Part shown: positions 47,009 to 60,220 of the stretch, one piece after another
How positions within the stretch are numbered: the first letter of the stretch is position 1
How the letters are laid out: each line of letters starts with the position of its first letter
Source: Grammothele lineata
Lineage: Eukaryota > Basidiomycota > Agaricomycetes > Polyporales > Polyporaceae
Assembly (NCBI GenBank): GCA_002150815.3
Contig: NDFF03000190.1
Span: forward strand, 1-64,000
Direction: 5' to 3'
Length of the DNA stretch: 64,000 nucleotides
The notes under the pieces: model-generated
Database searches by the model: none
What the model was told of the DNA's origin: nothing
What the model saw: only the letters and a program-made list of their open reading frames with translations
Position numbers and translations under genes: made by a program

Positions 47009-49303
47009 TCAATGCGCCTCCCCCGGGACAATCTCCTCCTCCTCCACCTGCTCCTCAAGGACACGCGGCGCAGGCGTCCTAATCTCCTTCAACCCCTCCA
47101 CCGCATCCCGCATCCTCCCCGCCCTCCACTCCCCGCCCCACCCCTGCCTCTTCTCCCGCCTCACCGTCCGTGGGGTCTTCGGCGTCCTCGGAGTTTTGGG
47201 TGTCTTCGGGGTTTGTGGGACTCGGGCAGTAGCACGGCGGGAGTAGCTGTGCGTCCGGCGGACGTACACCCCAGGGGCGGCGCGCCCCGCTTTGAGGTCG
47301 AAGGAGGGGTGCACGCTCACGCGGTAAGATGTGCGCACCCAGTACGGCGCCCTCATCGTCGTGCCCGCCCTCGTCGTCGTCGTGGTCATCGACATCGGCA
47401 TCGGCATCGGCATGGGGAACCTCGGCGCGCGAGAGCGGGGACGGGGCGAGCGCACCTCCGCGAGGTACGTCGGGGTCTCCGCTTCCTCCCCATCCCCATC
47501 CACGTTCGCGTCTAGATGGGGACTCGGGGGACTAGGGAGCGCAGAGACAGGTGGAGCGCGCGAAAGCGCGAGCGCAAGAATAGCAGTCCGCGCGCGCGCC
47601 TCGCGCTGCTGCCTCTGCAGCGGGCTCTCCTCGTCATCTCCGCCCGCCGGCGTGCCCGGGAGCGGGAGCACGCCCCCGTCCGAGACGTTCGAGAGGTGTT
47701 TCCTTTGGGGGACGGTGAGCACGATGGTGTAGGACATGCGCGCGGAGCGGGTGGATGTTGCGGAGTAGACCGCGACGGGGTGGATGTGTGCGGTGGGGGT
47801 GCGCGGGGAGGGGACGTCGATGACGAGCGTGTACCGTGCGTTCTTCTTGTCTTGCACGGAGTAGATCGACGCCGACACTGGTACAGACGGGAGCGCGGGG
47901 GAGACGGCAAGAGCACTCGCGACGGGGGTGGCAGAGTGGGGCACGATGAAGCTCATACGTGCGTTGGGCGTCGTTGAGCCTAGCGTGGACATGCTCCGGC
48001 GCTGGAGGGACGAGAGCGAGGAGCTACGGCGTCGGTGGCGCGGGCTACGGGAGACGACGCTGCACGCGGTATACACGTCGCCGAGGCGCGACACGGGCGT
48101 GAGCGCCGTGCACCCGCCGTACGCCTGCGAGGCCCGGAAGCTACGGCGGGCGGCGGTGGAGACGTGGTAGAGGTCGAGGTAGGAGGTGATGTGCTCGACG
48201 GGGACGGGGACGCCGGAGGGCATGGCGAGCGCGGGGAGCTCCTCGACGATGGTGTCCCGGAAGGCGCGGGAGGTGCGTGCGAGGCGGCGGAGGCCGTGGT
48301 ACCGCTCCGAGCGCATGTCGGCGGTCTCGATTGGGGAGAAGGGCGAGAGCGGGGAGAGAGGACTCAGGAAGCCGGGGCTAGTAGGACAGGGTATATGCGC
48401 TCAGCTCGGAGCTAGAGCTGAAAGGATCACCGAGACGCACCTTCGCTTGGACGGATGGGGAGCAGTGCGCATCCCGCCCCTGGTACGCCATACGGGGGTA
48501 GGAAGGTTGAGCGAGGCGGGAACAGGCTTACGGGGCACGGGCGGGGGCATCTCCTCAACCTCGATCCGGACCTGACTGTGCGGACGCACGACCTCCTCCT
48601 CCTCCCCTTCTGCATCCACCACAGTCGCGACGATCGTCGGGAGCTTGTAGCGCAAGATGGGAGCGGGCGGAGCCTTCCTCTTCCCGGCCCTCCGCCCCCG
48701 CTTCTCCTTCATGCCTGCGCTCTTCGGGGGCGGAGTCGGCGCCTGGTCCTGGCGTGGGGAACATGGGATGATGTCGACGACGGGTGTCTCGCCGAGGATC
48801 CGGCCGACCTTCTTGCTCGACTTTTCGACCCGCTTGCGCTGCTCGCCTCGGAGCCTGCGGAAGGCGGGGACGGGGGCGAGGGTGAACTTGGCGCGTGAGC
48901 CTGGGGTTCTGTTGAACATCTCAGAAGGGACGCCGGCTGGGAACGTAAAGAAAAGAAAGCAAATGTAACAGAAGAAAAGGCAAGGGAATGAGCGTGCGAG
49001 TGAAGTAAGAGAGGGAAGGGAAAAGAAGGGAGGACCAGCCGGGGTATAGCAGAGAGACCAGAAACGCACAAGGGCCAATGTCGACCAGGACGAAGGACAC
49101 GACGCACTCGCCCACGCGCCGGTCTTATAGGATCCTGCCAGGGGTGTTGACGTCGGAGCACGTTTCCAGCGACGAGGATGGGAGCTGCATAGGTTTGTCG
49201 GGCCAGCCATCAGCATCACTGATCCAGCCACTCAGAGCGCATTTTCCAGGTAAACGACGTCTTCGGTACGCATAAGTTGACGATCGCTGGGGTCGGAAAT
49301 CAT
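47009..49303 (-). CDS. Ser/Pro/Arg-rich hypothetical protein with a suspect 5' end
   Basis: The secure part is exon 48936-48441, joined by a 63-nt intron to 48377-47009, all in one frame. From the ATG at 48919 (MFNRTPGSRAKFTLAP) this gives about 615 residues. Features include a basic start (RRLRGEQRKRVEKSSKKVG), a Met-Pro dipeptide repeat made by a GGCATC hexamer array, and a KTPKTPRTPKTPRT repeat near the C-terminus (SP/TP phosphosite-like). No domain was recognised. Upstream, a 133-nt intron would join an exon with RRVGECVVSFVLVDIG. That exon reads back through a TAA at about 49129 and a frame change near 49225 into MISDPSDRQLMRTEDVVYLE, starting at 49303. Either the 5' end carries two disabling changes, or translation starts at 48919. 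Confidence 0.6.
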
Positions 49304-49627
49304 TGGAAAGGAACCTGTAGTGATTGCTGCTGAAGTGAGAGGGATACAAAGTCCCTCGGGAAAGGTTCGTCGTGCATGGGACCCGGGTGAGGGTGCCTGT
49401 GGAATGATGGGAAAACATGATGCGTATGGAAATGTTGAGTTTTCCACGGTAGGTCAAACCGACAATGGACGTTGGCAAGCGACGCAAACGGGGCAATGTA
49501 CACTTGAGCTTGGTAACATGGTGGCAGATGGTGAGGGGCTTGCAAGCCAAAGAGCTACAGTCACGAACAACTCCGATGTTAACCAGTGCAGCAACCTCCG
49601 AATTGACTTTTGATTGTTTGATCGCAA
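49304..49627. other. Short intergenic stretch before the tRNA
   Basis: Upstream flank of both the minus-strand gene at 47-49 kb and the plus-strand tRNA. No other feature recognised. Confidence 0.5.
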
Positions 49628-49698
49628 TCCGATATGGTGTAGTGGCTAACATTATCGCCTCTCACGCGATAGCCCGGGGTTCGATTCCCCGTGTCGGA
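49628..49698 (+). tRNA. tRNA-Glu(CTC)
   Basis: A 71-nt sequence folds as a full cloverleaf without an intron. The 7-bp acceptor stem (TCCGATA with TGTCGGA, one G-T pair), the D arm, an anticodon stem ATCGC/GCGAT with loop CTCTCAC, and the T stem CGGGG/CCCCG with loop TTCGATT are all present. The anticodon is CTC, reading GAG for glutamate. The internal A and B boxes for RNA polymerase III are inside the gene. A short T run (TTTTTGATT) follows about 20 nt downstream and may act as terminator. Confidence 0.95.
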
Positions 49699-49936
49699 AA
49701 TTCGGCCGTCCCATCCTATTTTTGATTCTTTCAGAGGATATTTACCCTAGTTCATCGACGGAGGCTAGTACTAGTGAGGAGCGTACGTTCTTACTATGCT
49801 AATCCGCGGAAAGTAGGGTTGAATGCAACATCGGTAGAATTAACGTTGTAGAGTACATATGTGAGCATAAATACGTGGAGGTCGTAAACATGATGATCTG
49901 AGAACAGTCCGTAACTCATACAAACAATGCTCGACT

Positions 49937-52900
49937 CTAACTCAACGTGAGCAAAGCCACGCGGTCCTGACGGATCCCATACAGCAAAACATAGCGCTGT
50001 CCTTCCGCCTTGATGCGCAGAATCGCGTCCCGGATCTGCTGCGCGTACCCTGCGTGCTGCGTCGGGAGCCCGGCCGCGACGTTGCGTAGCGCATCTTCGC
50101 TCGTGAGCCAGTTTGCGTTCTTCGCCATCTCGTCGAAGACTGCTGTCGAGACCTCGACGGCGACCGGCCTTACGTTCGGCAAAGAGGCTTTCAGAGCGTT
50201 GACGCTGTCGAATGCTACGGGCGAGAATGAGTCAGCGCAATGCAGAATAAAGTGAGAAGAGAAAGTACCCTTGTTGCCATAGAGGGTCCTCGTGCTCTTG
50301 CGTGTCTTCTTGTTGGAGTCGTTGGGGAGGAGCACCAACGTATCTGAGTGCACGGGCGCAGCCTCTTTCACAACCGGCTGGACCTGCGAGCTCTCTACTG
50401 GCGCCTGCGTTCCCGACAAGGACGCGTCGAAGCGCTTCTGCTCTGCGATGTGGTGCTGCAGGAAGCTCACGAGATCATGAGATTGGACTGTGGGAGAGAC
50501 AAGTCAGCGCTCTACCGATCAGCCGACTCTATCGACTCGTGGTACTTACCTTCGACTTCGGTTCCGCGTAGCACGCTCTTGACCTTGTAGACGGTCGACT
50601 GGCCCGTACGAGGCTTGACGTATACCATGTAGCTACATCGGCAACGTCAACACCGCTCACTAGCCCACGCAGACACTACTCACAGAATGCCTTCCGTCTG
50701 ACACCACGAGAAGTAGTCCTCCTTTGCCTTATCGTCGAAGAAGACCGCCTCGTACATGACGTCCGCGCTGATATTGTGCTTCCATAGCATTGCCGTAACT
50801 TCTAGGCGCTCCATGAGATGGCCCGCCGCGTAGGAAACAACGTAGACGTCGCAGCGGCGAGGGCTCCAGTACCCGAACGACTTGGGTTCCTTCAGGACCA
50901 TTTGCGACTCGAGGAAGTTATTCTGATACGGAGCGAGGGTGCCGGTGATCTTCTCGAGGTAGATCTGGAAGGCGATCGCCGCGCGCATGGGCATGTCCGG
51001 ACTCGGATTCGTATACCGTCGGACGAGATGATCGTAGCTAGATGCGAATAATAAGCAAGAGAAAGAGATGCTTGACTGGCCAGTGCGCTCACCGTCCTCC
51101 TGCTGCAAGCACGTCCGAACGTTTGTTCTTCCTCACAGCTACGAAGCATACGCCATTCGAGAAGTACGGACTACGGTTCTCTAACAGCAGTGGTACGATG
51201 GGAACGGGCCGCGTGACACCGGAAGCTTCGGCGAACTGAAGGGTATTCCTGATCTCCTTAATCGGAGCTTCGAGGAGATCGAGCAGCGCAGGTGATGTCT
51301 TCTCCAGTCGCTCGACGAAGGCGTCGACGGTCTCATCTGAGACTTGTCGGACGGAGACATTAGCGATAGCAACAAAAAGGACTTACACGTCACAATCAAG
51401 GTCTCCAGTTCGTCAATGATCGGCCGCGGAACACGTTTCAGCTTGAGATTGTTGCGCTTCTGCGCCGTCGATGCCTTGTTATTCATGAGTAGGGTAAGTG
51501 TCTCGTTGTGCATGTCCTTAGGAACGCGTTGCAGCGCAATCTCAAAAACTGGACGATGTGAGCATGCAGCGAAAGGCCCAGTGGCGCAAAATGCGACATA
51601 CTAGACGAATGTGAAACTAGGATGTGATAGTGCTGTGAGAGGTCTCCGAACATATCCAAGAAGTTGTTTAGGATAGCGATGGCTTCGGCCGCACCAGCGA
51701 TCGGCCCGCTCTTGAGATCAGGCGTGATGATGTCGTAGACCGCGACCTTAGAAGCGACAGGATGGCCACCGGTCAAGCTAGCGCACCCGAGGGCCATCAG
51801 TGACCGACCTCCGAAAGCGCGTCTCAACTTACCTGGGTCGGTAGATGTCGCAGATGTGGTACCTTTTGATGCGATCGTACGACGCACGTGCCGCGGAACG
51901 AGCGAACGGCGGAAGTGCGTTGTGCGGGAGAGTCACGACCTCACCCTGGCGATCCAGGTAGACTGCACGGTTTAAGTCCTCTTCCACCGGGTTCGTGACC
52001 GGCATAAGCAAAGGCATCTCTGAGTCGATGGCGCCGTGAAGGTGGAAGACTTGCTCGATATGGTCGATGACGAGGGAGTTGAGTATGGTGTGTTCGGGGA
52101 CGTCCATCCCGCGATCGTAGACGATAGACCTGTGCGGCTTGGCGCGCTGCTTGAACAATGTCGAAAGGACGGCGGGCATATGAGGAGAGTCTGCTTGAGC
52201 TGCTCGCTTGTCGGTACCCATCCATGATACAAAGAAAGAGCACACGCACTGATCATGTCGAGGGCACCCATGACATACTCATTCTCAACACGACGCGGCA
52301 GAAGCGTACTTCGGGAGAGCTCAAGCGCAGTAGGCCTCTTGTCAGGATCATGCTGAAGAAGCAAGGTGATGACTAGCACAATAACGATGTCAGTACACTA
52401 TTGCAGAATTCATATTCATGTTACTAACTCTCTCGCTGTCTCGAACGCCTCGGGTCCCAGTCTGGAGGGAAGATGATCTCAGGCTCTCGAAGCTCTGGCA
52501 GGACCTTGAGACGTTCCGAGTCCGTCTTGAAGACGTAGTTCATCTCGAAGAACACAACCTAACGCAAGCGAGTGAGTACAAAGAGAGGACATGGACGCAT
52601 GAGCACTTACGCCTAGGCTGTACATATCCGCCTTCGTGTTGTTTCGCGGTGTCACCTTATCGCCTTTCCCGTCCTTCTTCATGGCCTTCTTCGACTTGTT
52701 CTTCAAGAGATCGAAAGGACTAGGTCGGCTAGCCCTCATTTCTGGTGCCATGTAGAGCGTCGTTCCAACCTCTGTGAAACGGTTCAGGATGCGGTGTAAT
52801 GACTAGCCCAAGTGGCGACGCACCTAGGGTGATATCCTGATGATCAAGTCGACTCTCAACCTTATCAGAGGGGTCAACAGCATCCATACTCTCCGTCGCC

Positions 52901-55900
52901 AGTCCAAAATCTCCGACTGAGCTTCGTTAGCACAGGCCTATGGGAAAGCATGTGTGTTTTCTCACCTTTGCAGTCACCCTTGGCGTCTACGAGCGATGTG
53001 AATGAGATGATCTCAAACAGGGTTCTACTGTGACTTACCAACGAAGATGTTAGTCAACTTGATGTCTCGATGAAGCTAGGACGAGGTCAAAATAGGGCTA
53101 GGGTGTACAATTCGAAGCACTCACGATCCCCAGACTCGACATGTGAACGAGCGCATCGACGATCTGATGGAACAGTCTCCACGCTTCGTCTTCATCTAGT
53201 CCCTCGGCAATTCGCTAACCATAGCACGGTGTAAGCGGGCAAACAAACGTGGGAACATGACAGGGGCACACCTCTCGCAACGTCTGACGCTCGACGAATT
53301 CCTGTCGGAAAGGTGAGCACGCAGTAATGGGTCTCCAAGCTGCTGCAACATACCATCTGGATGTAGAGAATACGCCTCGGTAGCTGCGGCGAACGTGGCT
53401 TCTCTTGCTCCCAAGGCCTCCTCCCCCTAGCGCCATTGATCATGATGGGCGACGTCTTGCGCATAATCCCGCCCGCGCCGTCGAGGACCTCTCTACCGGG
53501 TGGTGGCCAGGGGAAGATCTCATCCTCCTCATCCTCCTCGCTCTCCTCCGAGATCGCGTCGTCGCTATCACCTCCAGCGTCGTCCGCATTCTGCGAGCTC
53601 GTGCGCGCGAACCGGATGCTCGGGAACGTCGAGTTCGTCCGGCTCAGGTTCAGGGCCCGGTCGATGTCGAGGTCGCGCAGGTCGAAGGTCGTGAACTGCT
53701 CTTCTTCCGGATCGGTGTCGACGTTCCTCCACTCGTCCGCGTCGGGCTCGAGGTCCTTCCACGTTTCCGCGACTATACGCTGCGGCCTGATCTCCGGCCC
53801 TGTCGTATGATCCGCGGTCGACTCGGAGTCCTCGGACTCGGAGCCGAGATGAGGTAGTGGAGGTCCGTCGGTGGTCTCGACCCACGTCGTGTAATACCGG
53901 ACGATGAAGCGGTGGTTGAGCCGACTTAAGGCACTGACCTCCCGGAAGATCTTGTCGTTGCCCACGTCACGAAGCTTGATCTTCTTCACTGTTGGACTGT
54001 CGTCATCTACAAGTTCGGGGCACCTCAGACACCTACTCACCTGCGTAGATCCGATTGTCGACCTTGTTCCTAGCCTTCACGACTTCGCCAAACCCACCAC
54101 GACCCTGCACAAACAGCGATCAGACGTGCTCATCCGCGGATAGCTCACAGCTTACAAGGATCTCGAGTTCCTGCCAGTCTTCTTTCCAACGACTGGTGCG
54201 CTTGGGCGCTGGGGGCGGCCTCATGAAGTAGTCCGTCTCCGGAGATCCGACAGCAAATCCGTTGACGGTGGGCGTCTTCTGGGGAATATGGGGTATCGTT
54301 GGCGACCGGAGGGTCGGGAGGGCGGGCGGAGGAACGAGGTCCAAAAGAAGCGTCTGAAGAGAAACACCGCTGCGTCTAACGGGAGCAGTCATCGCAGTCA
54401 CCTTCAGAGACAGGTTGTGGGAGATATTGGCTGAGGAGGGGGTGAGCGGTGTCTCAAACGCATAGTTCCTGCTACTTACAGACAGCGGCCGCCCGGTGGG
54501 GATCAGGATACTTCTGCATGACGTCCCGACCGAGCAGCATCTGAAGGAGCACCACGCCAGCGGCGAAGATGTCGCGCCCCTTCGAGTAATCAAGCTGGGA
54601 CTCGACTGGGGGCATCCTACAAGCTCTGTCAGATCACGTACGTAACCTGCTATCGTAGACACGTACCATGCTTCAGGAATGTCCTCCTCATCTAGGTCGA
54701 TATCTTTGCTAGAATTGAACGGGTCCGAACGGTGAAGATCGAGAAGTCGCGTGTGCCAGCCGACCTTGAATACCTTGATGACCTTCGAGGAACTCGAGCC
54801 ACATGTATGTTCGAGACCGATACACTTCAGGTTGAGACCTGTGATTGGACGCGTTAGGAATCCTACAGGAGGGGGGAACATGGATGATATCACCTCGGTG
54901 CATGATATCCTTTTGGTGGCATGCCTTCAAAGCTAGGAGGATATGCGTGAGATACTCCTGGAGGAACCTCTTAACGGAGTGCATTTCTAATGAAGTAGGA
55001 GGACTAACCGTCGCACGCTCTTCACGAAGGCATTGCGTATCTTCCAGGACGTCCTGCAAAGTCACCGACGGGCGCTTCTCCGTCAGGATCAGGAGCCGTG
55101 GGGACGTGTTCGCGTTCGGGGTCGTCAGCATGGCAGCGAGGACCACGAGCACGTTCTCGTGGCGGAGAGTGACGAGCCGTTGAAGCTCGTTCTCGACCTG
55201 CTTCAGCTTCTTGCGCCCTGCGTGACGTCAACGCAATGAAACGTCGCCGGACGAGAAAAACTCACCTTGAACAGTGGTATAGTAATGCGAGTGGAACGTG
55301 ATCGACGTGAGTTCCAGCGGAAGGGTCGCGAGAGGTTCGTCGCAAACCGGGTCAGCTTGGTAGACGATACCGAGGCATTCTACATGGACGTGAGTGACGT
55401 AGGGAATGAGCGGCACCTCGCATTATTCTCACCTCGTCTTGGATGAAACAGCCGCACTTGGCGGAACGAATGACCTTTCCACTTGATTTCCTTGTCGAAC
55501 GTCTCGGTGGGGATAGAGTCCTCCGACGGCGGAACTTCCGTCGCGTCCGACATGGCACGCTTGCGTGCCTGCTGGACACGTTCCCGTTCGAGCTGTTGCC
55601 GCTGGAAGTCCTCGCGAATCTGTGCGTTCAGCTTCTCTGCATACTCGGCATCGCGCTGCTTCTGCAGGGCGGCCTCCTCTTCTTCGCGCCGTTTCTTTGC
55701 CTGTGGTGCATGAGCACACGACTCACGAGACCGAATCAGAGGAGACTAACCCGTTCCTCTTCTTCTGCTCGAAGAGTCATCTGTGTGGCCAGAGACCCCG
55801 GGACCTCGACCGGTGGCTCGATATTCGTCTCCATCCACTCCTTGGCGAGGGACACGATCTAGAAACCAAGTGTTCGTCTCAGACAGCGGAGGACGAGCCG

Positions 55901-56755
55901 TCAAGGCCGTACCGAGAACACCATTTGCTCTCCTTTCTTCTTCTGTGCTTCATTTTGTATGATGTGGGTAAGTTTCGACATCTCAAAGCTTTTGATGCCG
56001 ATGACGGACGACGGGATGACGGAGAATATGGGGTAAGCACCCGAGGGATACGTCCTCGGAAGCCTGGAGGAGAGTGCAGGTGGTCAGTCACAACGCCCTC
56101 TCATACGAGTTACATATATGCGAAAGAAACAATGTCGATGTCGGAACAAAGCACTCAAACGGCGATAATGCATCAGCGCCCCCACATGTTCACCACTTCT
56201 CTTGCTGTGGGTTCGCCAGAGCACGATGTATTGTCTCTCAACGAGAGAACGTTAGAGCTTCTCCGCAGCAGCATGAAGGTGCTGACGCAATACATGGGCG
56301 CATCCTCCTAGATGACTCATAATGAGTCCAGGACCTACTTCTCGACGACGTATGGGCGCTTATTTTTCGCGACCACAGCACGCAGCGCGCTATTCAGCCA
56401 CCGCAGGCGTAGTGGGGGACAATCGCAAAACAGCAGGGCCCGAACAAGACTCACTTGACATTGAGCGTGAAGAAAATCTTGTCTGCATACTGATCGTTGG
56501 GGTACGTGACTCTGATGTTGAATTCGGGCAGTCTGGCGACAGACTGAGAGGGATGATTTGCGTTAGCCTGCATACGGCGCCGGTCCACCGCCAACCACAC
56601 GAACCTTCCACGCCTTCGGTGGGGGAACAACGGAGAAGTCGGTGTCAAAAATACTCTGTACGATGTTAGTGGAGGCTGCGCGCAGCATGTAGAGGGCAGC
56701 GTACCTCGAGTGCGGTGATTTCATCCTTCTGCTGATCTTCGATGGAGGGATCCAT
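49937..56755 (-). CDS. GCN2: eIF2-alpha kinase GCN2, about 1,650 aa, nearly 30 exons
   Basis: GCN2 senses uncharged tRNA and stalled ribosomes and phosphorylates eIF2-alpha, lowering general translation and inducing GCN4-type factors. The full domain order is visible. N-terminal RWD domain (MDPSIEDQQKDEITALE, LPEFNIRVTYPN, LPRTYPSGAYPIFSV). Charged coiled coil (EEEEAALQKQRDAEYAEKLN). Pseudokinase domain (LVTLRHENVLVVLAAML, SKGRDIFAAGVVLLQMLLG). Active kinase with G loop GRGGFGEVVKARN, lysine in YAVKKIKL, a long acidic insert, catalytic HRDIKLTNIF, DFG in VGDFGLAT and YMAPE. Then a HisRS-like domain (AKPHRSIVYDRGMDVPEHT onward) and a C-terminal dimerisation and ribosome-binding domain ending RQDRVALLTLS. 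All catalytic residues are intact. Introns are mostly about 45-70 nt except one of 391 nt (56454-56064). The start ATG at 56755 gives the standard GCN2 N-terminus. Exact total length is approximate, because not every junction was resolved. Confidence 0.95.
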
Positions 56756-57403
56756 GGCAAGATCAGCGGGGAAGGAGACAAACGAGTGCTTGAGTAGGGG
56801 AGGGCCCAGGGGACCTCGGCAGCTCAAGCGTGCATCGCGCCGTGGTTCAAAGAAGAGAATAATGCAGTCGTTGTCGTGGTCAAGCAACAAGGAGTCATTC
56901 GCGTGCAGCCCTCCTCCTTCGCGTGGGGTCCACTCCTCACGTGACTATCCCCTCCGGCGGCATTCCGGATTGGGATATTGCTGCGTTAGATTCAGATCGG
57001 CATGACGTTGCTCATCCAACGGTGGCGCCGCTCGCGGTGCCGTCATTCAAGTTGTACTTGGTCTACGACCACCTCCTTCAGAAACACGCTTTGCACTATC
57101 GTCTCAACCCTGCTCTTTTTCACACTGTTATGCTCGGCGCAGTCAAAGAAACGTCTCGACATACAGGCGTTCGAGTCACCTCGAGTCATTTACGTCGAAG
57201 AAGCTGATTTTGAATTTGGTAACCAACGCGTTTGGGGTGCTGAGTTGGTTGTCGCACAATCTCGATCGTCCTCGAGTCTTCCAGGAAACAACGTAGACCT
57301 CCGCAGTGAATGAACATGTCAAAGGTTACAGTTATTCCATATCTCCGGTACGAGGACTTAGATTTGCCTACTAAGCAACGCAGAACGGGCTAACAGTCAT
57401 GGT
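56756..57403. other. Intergenic, GCN2 promoter region
   Basis: Between the GCN2 start and the 3' end of the first DUF6534 gene. Plus-strand frames here (56742-57005, 56923-57313) have no motifs. No regulatory site could be named with confidence. Confidence 0.45.
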
Positions 57404-59139
57404 TCAGCTACCTCGAGATAGATGCGAAGGGAGTTGTTTTCTCTTCATCTCCCACGATCGAAACGACCTCGTGCCTCTCGACGTCGGAGTTCTACGTCTA
57501 TGCCGGGCAGATAGTCGTGAGCTGTCAGACACGAAGATCGTCCTTTTACATACCTTCAGATTCCCGTTCTCCAGCGATAGGGTCGCAGAACTCGCATGCC
57601 CACCGATTTCAATGACTCTATTGACACGGTACGGAATTACGCCTCTTGATTCGACGTCCACCGTCTTGGATCGTACGGTGGCGCTCCGAGAAGTCTTATC
57701 ATTACCGAACTTCCATGAAGAGATCGTTTCAGCATTGTGCGTGTTACGCGGTCCGATGCTAGCTCGCGAGTTCAGTGACGTCATGAGTGTATTTGAGTAC
57801 ACTTTCAGAACGTCGAGGTCTTAGAACCTAAGTATCCTTGATCAACGAGATGACGTGCACTCGCCTTTCCCCAAGGTCGCGGTGCTGAGAAAGAAAGGGC
57901 GTCAATTCCTCCTCCTTGGGGACATCTGGCCAAGGACGCACATGCCATAAGAGATGTTCGTCTTCGGGAGGACGAAAAAGAGTATTACTGTGAGCACAGC
58001 ATTGATAGCACATGCGGAATTGGTCTCAATGGTCAGGCGGATGAGGCGCTTGACGATGAGCTCGCTGTCCGAAAAGCCACTTAGACGGCTTTTCGCGCTG
58101 TATAGCTGAAAACAGAGTAAGAACCGCTAGAGGAAGGGCGGGTACCATGAGCATCACGCACCAAATACAGCATGGATATCATGATGGTCTGAAGGCGAGT
58201 AGAGATGAGAGTGAACCGAGCGTGCCCACATTTAGGTCGCGTACCACATCGCACGCGGCGCTTCCCGCGAGCCAGAGTGTAATACTAGCAGTTGTTATAG
58301 TCTTGTGAAAACCGATGATGGTGTGGACCGTTGTCGCCTGTGCCCCCTGGTCATGATCTGACCTGCAGACATCCGGCGAGAGGGACTCACCAAAATGCCG
58401 GTCATCAGAGCACCGCAGAGCTGTGCTAATGCAGTCTGCGCGGAAAGAATCTGGTGTCAAGATGACAGGTCTTGGCGTAACGTGCGGAACAGACTCACGA
58501 TGACGACTAGCGCAGGAACAACTCTGTGTTCGCTCAGCTTCGAAATCCGCCACGCGTAGAACATTTGGACGAAGAATGCAACTGGACTCGGAGCAATTAT
58601 GAGACGTTTGAAGCACTACACTTATCTGCTTAACGAAAAGAGGGGACGCACTCAAACCGGACGTAATGGGGACAGCCGTATACGACCATCCTGTGGCTCC
58701 GAGGATGTCGGGGCGCCCCCACCCTCGGCATACAACTTGCCACGCTTGATCCGTCACTGCAACGACTTGAGCGATGTCGAGAGCAAAAAGAGCGTACACC
58801 GAGAGCCAGATTTTCATTTGCTCTTGGCGAAAGGAGACATGGTAAATATCTTCTCTGTCGTCAGAGTCTCGTGCGAGCGAAGTAAATATAGGAACTCACA
58901 TAGTTGCACAACGGAGACACCAAACAGCATCCATGATAGAACGGCTCCGATGAACTGTCACATCGTATCACCTCGAGATATATCCGATAAAGAGAGACAT
59001 TATACGTACCAGAGGGCTAGTTCTAGAGGAGCAAAATAAGCAGTGTGTCCGTATGTGCGTAAGACGCCATGCGAGAGAGAGCTTACTGCGCAAGAACTGA
59101 CCCAGTGATCAGGGTCGCAGGACTGGCAGAGGAATCCAT
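57404..59139 (-). CDS. DUF6534 family multi-pass membrane protein, copy 1
   Basis: About nine exons on the minus strand. From the ATG at 59139: MDSSASPATLITGSVLAQ; FIGAVLSWMLFGVSVVQL; YHVSFRQEQMKIWLSVYALF; WGRPDILGATGWSYTAVPI; IAFFVQMFYAWRISKLSEHR; TALAQLCGALMTGIL; TASITLWLAGSAACDV; TIMISMLYL; ELIVKRLIRLTIETNSACAI followed by a hydrophobic stretch; and a last segment YSNTLMTSLNSRAS with a polar tail. DUF6534 proteins are predicted seven-helix membrane proteins abundant in Agaricomycetes; function is unknown. Most introns are 50-80 nt and frame-true. Two junctions are not: exon 1 to 2, and the join into YSNTLM, each off by one base with the best-looking splice sites. The same happens in copy 2. 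The real C-terminus may therefore be shorter, ending near 57785. Confidence 0.75.
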
Positions 59140-60220
59140 CGGGGTAAACGTTGGGTAGTCGAGCGAGAGAAGGAGAGGGGTATCAGCTCTTCGCCTCGCT
59201 CCAGGCAATTTACACGGACTCTTCACGGGCGCCCACCGATAGCGTTTGCGCGGTCCGGTCGGAGAAAGGACCACCGGGGACCGGCTTCCAGGAGAACGCC
59301 TCGACGCCGAGCCGCATAGCTATATGGCCACCATATCTGATATCATGACAAGACGTCTAGGGATATGAGTTCCACGCTGTCGCTCATATGTTTTGAGGCA
59401 AGGGTCGGAGAAGTGAGTATCAGTATCACTAATATAACATTTACTCTACGTCGCGCCGGAATACTACTTACCATATTATGCCTCACTAGAAAACGAGTCC
59501 GACGAACCTTGTAGAGATGACGTGTACATGAACAACACGAGGCCATCGCAACTCAATCAAGGAGGGCGTCTACCTCAGCTTGGACTGAGGCGCTGTTTTA
59601 GGGTAGTTACGGAACAGAGGCATAGCGGAGGCGTGGTCCAAACTCACTGAGTACTCGCTCGCTCTGAGTCATGCAGCTAATGCCATAGCCCTGGTGCCCG
59701 CGCGGATGTAGGTGTTCCCGATATGGCTGTTAACCCTCGAAAGTGGTTCAAGGTTGAACAGCGAACGCAGACGCTGAGCAGGGCCTACTTCAGAGCCTGA
59801 CTGCCCAGCTCGCCGTTCTGCGATACAGATCGCTAGGATGGCTGAATGCGTTATGATACGAACATTTTAGAAAATAGTATATTCAGCACAGGCTCCAATC
59901 TTCTTAATCGAGGTTCAAGGTGACTCACTAACCGTACAAATCACTTCAAGTTGGCTGGGTACGTCGGCGCAAGTCTCAACATGCTGCAAAGTCACAAGCG
60001 CTTAGTGCCAACGCAGGACTATCGGGCATCACCGGCGCGCGCGTTGATCGGTTCGCTGCACAACAGCCCCAATGGGTCCCGATTGAACGCACTACTTAGT
60101 GACTTACGAATTTGACGTTGCTTTTTCCTTCGTGAGCCTATCCCAACGATACGTTTGGTCCACTTTATGCAGCGCGTACGAACACTGAAACCGCTACCTG
60201 TATACTCATGGCTACATTAT
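59140..60220. other. Spacer between DUF6534 copies 1 and 2
   Basis: About 1.1 kb. It serves as upstream region for copy 1. No additional gene recognised. Confidence 0.5.
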
